A DNA stretch of 64,000 bases, taken from contig NOWV01000087.1 of NCBI GenBank assembly GCA_003344405.1, positions 62,001 through 126,000 of the forward strand, given 5' to 3'. Both the position numbers and the translations under genes were made by a program. This document shows positions 56,901 through 64,000 of this stretch, piece by piece. The stretch is from Trichoplax sp. H2. Its lineage: Eukaryota; Placozoa; Uniplacotomia; Trichoplacea. Numbering within the stretch: position 1 is the stretch's first letter; each line of letters begins with the position of its first letter. A model generated the notes under the pieces. It was not told the origin of the DNA. It saw nothing but the letters and a program-made list of their open reading frames with translations, and did not search any database.

Positions 56901-57152
56901 TCATGTGGGAAGCGGTAAAAATGAGAATATCAAGGCATAAGACTGTGCTCTGAACACAAAAGATAAATTTAATTTAATTCAACAAGTGGACACATCCACT
57001 AAAATCAACTGTACAACTATATGACAATAATATAAATCCTTGTGCGACTAGTTTATACGTAATAAAATGGAAAGTAAAGAAACTAGCAAGAGTTTTTGTA
57101 AGTTACAAGGGTAATTTAAACGATGATTGTTAGCGTTGACTTACGAAGCCAT
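53966..57152 (-). CDS. p23-like co-chaperone, diverged tandem copy 2
   Basis: Paralogue of the neighbouring p23 gene with the same eight-exon plan and identical intron phases; the joined product is 154 residues: 57152-57145, 56812-56696, 55604-55535, 55346-55248, 55174-55088, 54565-54536, 54163-54130, 53985-53966. Exons 1, 3, 4 and 5 have exactly the same length as in copy 1. The CS domain keeps NPTVLWAQRKD, KHHLEFEFYKDIIPE, KESGPYWPRMLKQTQK and FTWLRIDFNKWKDEDASDEE. Differences are concentrated in the tail: exon 6 is 27 nt shorter because its acceptor moved, the methionine/glycine-rich segment is lost and the C-terminus reads SDAEISTLK instead of EKMPDLES. No frame break was found, so it may still be functional, perhaps with altered client or Hsp90 regulation. 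It lacks the dense upstream repeat cluster of copy 1. Confidence 0.87.
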
Positions 57153-59475
57153 GATGATTTTGTCAGATGAAAGTTGCAAATATGAGCAAGTGTTTATATA
57201 CTGTAAATCCTGCTTCATTTAATGTCATTGACAGGGATTTTGAAAGAATTTACATCACTTTATTCACGCGTACTGCAACCGCTTGTCTGTGCGTCGTCTT
57301 TGGGTTCTCTGTCTATGCATATCAACAATACAGTAATAAGGAAAATTCAATAGCAATAACAGTTTTGCACCTGAGGGCTTGGAGCCGTAACTTTACCCTT
57401 TCTTTCATAATATCAAATTACTATATTATCATTGATTCCCTAGGGATCAGAGATTACTCTAGGGTAGAAAAACAACCTTCGCATAACACGATCATTAGCA
57501 TTTCTACAGTAACAAATGCAGACAGTCCAGACTGCTATTATTTCTTGATGAGTGATGAATTATTATTGGTTATAGTTATTGATAATACAATATTCGGAGG
57601 ACCTGAATTGTCCAGCAGTCTAGGGATTGCGCCAGTAGCCCAACAACATATCTTGATAAAGTAATGGAGCTCACCGAATTTCACAGAGTGCGAACTTTAT
57701 CAATTTCTTAAATGACTGTCATACGTGAGCTATTGCGGAGACTATTAATGTCTACTGTTATTTTTCTCCATCATGTGTATGATATACGAGTATACTGTAC
57801 AGTACATCGATAATTAACTAGAACGACATCACTGTAATGATATAACATGATAACTATGCTGAGATGGCAATGAAATAAAAATTAGGCCTATCAAGATTTC
57901 GATTCTAGTTAAATAGACTCCCGAGTGCAAAGCTGAATAGTTTCATCATTAAGAGTTAACGAAACATTATATGATAATTATTTACCGCTGCAGTCGATAC
58001 TACGGTTTATTCCTGCAGAATGTTACGATGGTGTCTATGACTCAATGATGGATTTATTGATAACTATGCCTAGATGACGATGAATCTCGTGATATTCATA
58101 GTGCATAGTTATAATCAGTATCATTCTTTTTAAAAGAACAGTAATTATTTACAGTTACTACAATATTATTTATCTATGCTATCAACTAGACAGCCATACG
58201 CAGATAGAAGTAGAATGAAAAGACCTTCCATCGGACCATACAATATGGGATGTAATATAATTGTAACAAAACTGCCAGTTCGTAGTTAAGCTTTCGAATT
58301 TCTCTTCATTTCGTTTTCTCGAACTAGATATGCTATCGCGTACGATAACGACATACCATGCAGAAATTGTAACGTAATAACTGAACAAAATCTAGCATGA
58401 ACATAACTTTAATACCGTATTCTAACGCACGTGAACATTTATGATTGCGTACAGTAGCTAAAATGGGGATAATTTTTTGTCCCTTATTAATTGTAATTTT
58501 TACACATATAGAATAGCACTTCACGGATTATGATAATACGAATGTAAAAATGCATACACGTATAGGTGTACATGAATGCGGTTTATCTCTGTTTCATTTA
58601 CATATACGCGTACGTTTGCAGTCTATAGCAATTCTATTTTAATATAGTATAACGAGCTGGTACCCACTCGTTAAGCTTTTTTAATGGTGTACATAGATAT
58701 AAGGATAAGGATTCTGTATTACTGTGATACGATATCAAATCATCAGAGCAATAGTAAAAGCACTCAAGAAGTTTCTTTTACCTCTATTGTAAAACATACT
58801 ACTGTATTGTGTACCGTATTATGTTATTCTGTTATTATTTATCGCTGTAAAGACCTAAAGTACATATAGTATCCATTGCACAGAATCGTTGTACTACTGT
58901 TTTTAAGGGATTATTAGCAAATATTCCCTCCGCATTGCTGGCAGTCTCCCTTTTTTCTTTTTTTACCACGCTAGGGTGCTGAACAGTAAAGCAGATTATA
59001 AAGGAAAGAGAGGGACGCTAGCGCTACTTTCAGTATAAAATATGGGTAGGGAGACTATCATTTTTCCGCTCATTCTACGGTATCAATGAAACCGTATGCC
59101 AATACTGCCCAAAACCATTTTTTCAGCCATTTGAAACGACTAGTAAAATAATATATAATTATATAATCTGTCTCCACATTATCAATATAGTGAACGACTG
59201 TTTCCTTTCGCTCTCTTTCTCTTTGGTGGTCTCTGGTAACTTACTACTACTTATGAAAATGAACAGTATACTGTACAGTCAACATGATAGCCGCTTAGAG
59301 GCAACTACATCGAATGCCTTACTAGGAGTTACATAAGCCTTATCCCTATTCCCATTATTAATATACTATATATTAAAGTCTTTCTTTGCCGCTTAAATTA
59401 AATGCCGGAGTAACTATTAGTAATTAACCTATCAATCAAATTCCTTCCTTGATCGTCAGCCTGTCTTCACAATCC
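57153..59475. other. Intergenic DNA between divergent p23 copy 2 and TEX10
   Basis: About 2.3 kb. The first ~150 bases resemble the region upstream of p23 copy 1, so the duplication extends past the start codon. A plus-strand open frame at 57167-57664 overlaps this duplicated upstream DNA and shows no protein features. A small GTACAGTAC pair lies near 57795. Nothing else was recognised. Confidence 0.45.
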
Positions 59476-59479
59476 TTCA

Positions 59480-59640
59480 GTTACAGTACAGTACTGTAGT
59501 TCATACAGTACAATACACTGTACCGTACTGTACAGTACTGTACTGTACTGTACTGTACTGACCACTGTGACCAGTTGGTTTCCTTCCAGTACTCCGTGCA
59601 TGGATGTACCGTACCGTACCATACCGTACTAAAAGTGTCC
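59480..59640 (+). promoter_or_regulatory. GTACT-repeat cluster upstream of TEX10
   Basis: The clearest cluster in the window: runs of GTACT repeated four to five times near 59535-59560, a perfect 14-nt palindrome GTACTGTACAGTAC just before it, then CCGTACCGTACC variants to about 59630. It ends about 270 bases before the TEX10 ATG. A role as promoter element is inferred. Confidence 0.5.
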
Positions 59641-59910
59641 TAGCAAAACTGCACTTGCAAACGAGGGCAAAAAGAGCTAACCAAATTTGCACAATCCGAT
59701 TAATTCTACTGCTGATGCTGCAAATCGACAAGCTATCCAATACAGAAGTAATAAAAGATCACTATATCGTTGGAAAGACCAGTTTGCATCGTTTACAGTA
59801 AGTTCATTCTGCATGATGTATGATGATAAAGATTGAACGCCATCAGTGTGAATCTCTGTATACCAATTGTCGTAGAGATCTGCCAATCTTCCCCTGATCA
59901 ATATTGAAAC

Positions 59911-62900
59911 ATGGGTAAAAGTAGTAAAAAGAAGAAGGAGAAAATGAAAGACTTTGTTAAACCAAAGTTAAAAGTTGGCCGTAAATTGCAAAAACAGAAT
60001 GCAACTCAAACTAGTTTTAAAACATTAACCATTGCTTTACCTAATCAACACCAAGCTAGTCATGAAGAGCCGCTGAGCCAAAGGAAGCAACCTTTGCAAG
60101 TAATTGTATTTAGCTGCATTTAGAGTAGAGTATGATTTTCTTGGATTGATGCAATGATAGGTATAGCTAAGATCGATAGAGAACACAGTAAAATGTGAAT
60201 TAGCTAACGTAACATCAAGTACGATGCATCAGAATTAATGTAATCTTCTTTTATTTTACTTAGGTTCTTCTCTCTCAGCTGAGGCATTACAATGCAAATG
60301 TAAGGCATGACGCCCTTGCTGGTATCAAGGATATTCTGTCCTCTCATGTAGAGTATGCCATCTCTAATCTGAGCCCTATCTTGGGCAAAATTACCGAATG
60401 CATGACTGATATCGATGCTCGAGTTAGACATGAATTGTTTATCATATTGAAACACCTTTTATGTCAGCTCTCGTTATCAACATTGCAACCATTTTTCGCT
60501 TCAATGGTTGCTCGTCTATGTTGTGGTTTAACGCATATTGATTACAATATTCGGATTGATACTCTCAAAATATTAGATATCTTATTAGATCATTTTCCAG
60601 GTTTAGTAGCTCGTCATTCAAGAGATTTATTACCTATTATTGTCGATATTATTTCTCAGCAGTGTAATACAACTAGCGCTCAAGGGCTAGCTAATACGCC
60701 AAACTCCCAAAGTAACGCACTCAGCCAAGCTAAGAGCGAGACCAAACAGCCATCCCGGGCTCTAACAGTTAGATTAAGGGGCAAGCTAAATATTCATGAA
60801 ATTCGTCACAAGGTACTGCATCGCTTACGACGATTTCTTACATCACTTTATCGAGAGAGTTATACTGATAGCAAGATCGAGGATAATGGAACAAAAGAAT
60901 ATGATCGTATTGAGCAGAAATCATATGTCAAATTCAATTATCATACGTATTCTCAGCAAGCCACTATCAAGTTTAACAGTCCTCCTGATTTTAGTACAGT
61001 TTTTGTAGCTCGTGATGAATTCAAGCAGTTTATTGATACCATCATGCCCCTCCTGACGAATATATGGTTAGAATGTAATCCTTCTAAATTAATACGCAAA
61101 GATACAGATGGAGATAAACTGCTGGAAATATTGATATCTTTAATGGAAGAAGTATTATTGGTAATGCAATTGTTATGCCAGGTATCTCGCGAACAACACG
61201 AACAATTCGGTAGGACAGGAGAAAATGGGTCTTATTCTAGTGTTACTCTGGAAAAGTATTTTAATGATATTGAGCAAAATATCTTTGGTCTTTTTCCATT
61301 AACGGCGATTGAAGTTAAAAAAGGGAGAAAGTACGTAAGATTATCACATAATTTTGTTCCAAAGGTTTTTCAATGTTCTTTCTAGAATGATATCATCCAT
61401 TTATTCCCATTTGTTTATCTTACATTATATCTATAATGATTCGAGTAGGTCAAACAGCGATGAAAGCAAATCTTCCGACAAGTTCACCCTACAATTGCTC
61501 AATTTGAATTTAATCATCTGCGATATTATGGTTTACTTCATTAATTTTATACCTCTTCAAAGATTATCTACTTGCGAACATATAGTCAGTTTTGCAATCA
61601 AAGCTTTGAAATCACGAGTATTACGTAATGCTCACGGGTTAATAGCCATTGCCGGTAATCTCTTGAAATCATTATCAAACAGGTTCGCACACGGAATACT
61701 TGCATTTTTAAATATTTTCAATCTTGTTCACTATTCGAGGATAACACCTTACGAAATAATAATAATAATATTTACTCCTTGGCTGTCAAGATCTACTAAT
61801 TTAGGCAAAGGGAAAGCATACGTGATCGATATCGTTGAAGCTATACGTCATTATTATGGAAATAGCCATGAACATTCAAATTCTAAAATTCAATGTTTAA
61901 AACTCTTACAAGGTTTACTTGAAGAAGAGCAAATAAATATCGTTTGTGGCGCAGGCAGGTTAGCTTATAATCATGCTTATGATTTAGATTTATTATCGAT
62001 CGCATAAATCATGTATTCTTATGAGCTTAAGCATGTTTGTAATACTCTTAGTTATATAATGCCACAACTTGAAGACTGGTTAATTTCCCTGCCGCAAGAT
62101 ATACTAAGACCGGAATGGGAAGGATCCGCTTTAGAATCTGTTAGCATTAAAATAATTAAATCCTGTCTATTATCAGGCCTTCACAACCAAACTCTGCTGA
62201 TGCGTTTGAACGAATTGTTGATAGAGTATTTCGGTAAAATGCTTAAAGCAACCTTGTAGTTTATTTCCTTAATACATCCTGTGTTACTTATTCATTATTG
62301 TTCTACAAATTAATTATACTGTAATTGTTTGTTAGACTCTGCGACAGAAAAATTTTTAAAGATGCCTACGAATGTTCAACGACATTTTATCGAAATACTG
62401 TACTTTTGCGAAATTTTTCATAAGCAACTAGTGAAGGCATTAGCATCACGTTGTCATGCTTTAGACAAGACTTCGTGTAATTATATGTTAGACATTCTAT
62501 TCGATAGGTATGATACTAGAATATTATGTTAAGAATATTATCTACTATGCCTTGACTGATTTTTTTTTCAACCGGATTTGATTTTTTAATAGGTTTAATA
62601 GTGAAAATACACCTTCGACTGCTACCGCGGTCAATTACTTCAGTTTTTTAATATCCATTGTATCGGGTAATAATTCATAATAATATTAATTTTATGGTTG
62701 GATGCTTCTGACAAAATCAGTATTCTAGGAACTAATAGGCAGAAAATAGTAGAATGTGAAGGCCTTCTAGATGACCATTATACAAGGTATTAACATCTAA
62801 TCATGACACTGTATTGTAATAGATAGAGACGTGGTGGATTTCTTGTCAATTATTTTTCCTTATTATTTAAAAAGTTATAGGTTTACTCCGATACTATATT

Positions 62901-63824
62901 GGAATCGAGAGGTAACATGATATTTGACAAACGTTATTCTTATTTATTTATAAATTCAATATTACTTTGTCATTTTTTTATAGTCCTTTATCTGCGATGA
63001 TTCAGAGCTATCCGAGAAAGAATTTTGGGAAAGACATTGCTTGATATTAGAGGTTTTTATTCACTGTCACTAGTCATCACAATAATTTGTAGGATTAGTT
63101 ATTTATTATGGGTGATCGACTGTGGATATCAAAGTCATTAACTGATTGTTTACATTTTCAAAAGCACACAGCATGGCAGCTAAGACGTTTACATCAACAT
63201 AAAGATTACATCGCAATATTCAAAAGGGCCCTACTTGAATTACTGGTATATTTATTACTAATAATGAATAAATATAGACTTTGTATACAGTGCAGAGCTG
63301 CTACTGGCTGTATCATGCTAAGATATGGCATTATTATATGTTAGAATTCACATCCTTATTTCCCTATCCAAACCGCTATGGGTATGCTGAAATGTTTGGA
63401 AAGGTAGGTCTAAGACGAAATTAGGTTACTGCTATACATTATGGTTACATTTTGACCTCTAATTCTTGTGAAGAACACTTATTGATACTTGTGAGTAAAT
63501 GCTTATTATCATGCTTCTGTAGTTTAAAGACTGTATCGATCGATCAGGAAAATTCCTTCAATGACGTAACCCTATGGGCAAAACTTATGTTCTCATCAGT
63601 GTATGCAGTTTCGAATTACGATACAGGTATTAATACGCATATTTCTATCCAGTACAATTAAGCCTTTTGCATACCAGATGTTAGTCTTGAAAGGGAAATG
63701 TATAATATCATCCTAGAACTGGAATTAATTTGGCAACCAGCTTTACTGGATCTTTGCATTACAATTTTGCGGGATCCGTCTTTTATGACCCAGTTTTTAA
63801 AGGTTTCGCTAAGTTATATACAAG
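59911..63824 (+). CDS. TEX10: TEX10 / Ipi1-like ribosome biogenesis protein (3-prime partial)
   Basis: Nucleolar HEAT-like protein; TEX10 and yeast Ipi1 act in the Rix1 complex needed for 60S subunit maturation. The N-terminus has the lysine-rich family signature (DFVKPKLKVGRKL, NATQTSFKT) followed by LLSQLRHYNANVRHDALAGI and repeated helices. Exons I trust: 59911-60099, 60264-61330, 61386-61941, 62026-62233, 62336-62507, 62593-62666, 62729-62786, then a short one coding FTPILYWNRE near 62882-62912, one starting 62984, and later ones near 63346-63405, 63428-63636 and 63682-63824. Intron 61331-61385 is only 55 nt; the 61942-62025 intron is tentative. Family blocks downstream include LEDWLISLPQDI and NYFSFLISIVSG. 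The region 63053-63345 contains coding-looking sequence whose frame I could not connect. No stop codon in a confident final exon was found, so the gene probably ends near or beyond the window edge. Confidence 0.88.
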
Positions 63825-64000
63825 GTATGGACTTGTTTAATAGTCTGTTTGGAATGTTACTATTTTCATACTGCACAAGACGATAAGGCAATACAGTGCC
63901 CTTTCTAAGCAAAACTGCAGCAATTTATACTGTGCATAAGTACTTATAAATATAATAGTTTATACTAATGATTTCACCAGTTCTACAGTACTACCCTTTG

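Noticed and set aside
57167-57664. Plus-strand open frame of 165 codons beginning 15 bases from the p23 copy 2 start
   Set aside because: Its first part is duplicated upstream DNA that is not open in the equivalent frame at copy 1, and the translation shows no signal, domain or repeat. Length alone is not enough.

Overview
The window looks like a stretch of a compact, AT-rich, intron-dense animal nuclear genome. It carries metazoan genes (two integrin beta subunits, a CCDC177 orthologue, PTGES3/p23, TEX10, peroxisomal thiolase), each cut into many short exons by introns that are often only 50-500 nt long, with GT-AG borders. No bacterial operon, RNA gene or CRISPR array was seen. A basal animal such as a placozoan fits best; that is inference from architecture and gene content, not a database match. 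Gene models were built by hand, joining exons only where splice sites and reading phase agree.

Layout: (1) 1.9-22.5 kb holds two divergent integrin beta genes, A on minus (1893-9218) and B on plus (16803-22471), separated by 7.6 kb with a ~190-bp tandem repeat, two GC-richer segments rich in GTACT pentamers, a CRE palindrome and a probable 5-prime untranslated exon of gene B. (2) 24.4-30.0 kb, minus: a 20-exon coiled-coil gene matching CCDC177, whose first intron contains a degenerate tandem array. (3) 30.3-32.3 kb: two further repeat families, one with a perfect 13-bp hairpin. (4) 34.4-35.6 kb, minus: an intronless 397-residue methyltransferase-like gene. (5) 39.5-41.7 kb, plus: a four-exon cysteine-synthase-like PLP enzyme, convergent with (6) 42.6-46.5 kb, minus: a 13-exon peroxisomal 3-ketoacyl-CoA thiolase (ACAA1 type) with an intact PTS2. 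(7) 48.6-57.2 kb, minus: a tandem duplication of the eight-exon p23 co-chaperone gene, one copy conserved and one diverged. (8) 59.9 kb to the end, plus: TEX10, incomplete at its 3-prime end.

The genes do not form one pathway. The most striking shared feature lies between them: clusters of the pentanucleotide GTACT/AGTAC in alternating orientation, embedded in locally GC-richer DNA, sit a few hundred bases or less upstream of the start codons of most multi-exon genes here (cysteine synthase, thiolase, p23 copy 1, TEX10, more weakly CCDC177) and next to the likely 5-prime exon of integrin B. They resemble a recurring promoter-associated element. Other points of interest are a one-base lesion at an exon border of integrin A, an altered ADMIDAS residue in the same gene, and a moved splice acceptor in the diverged p23 copy.
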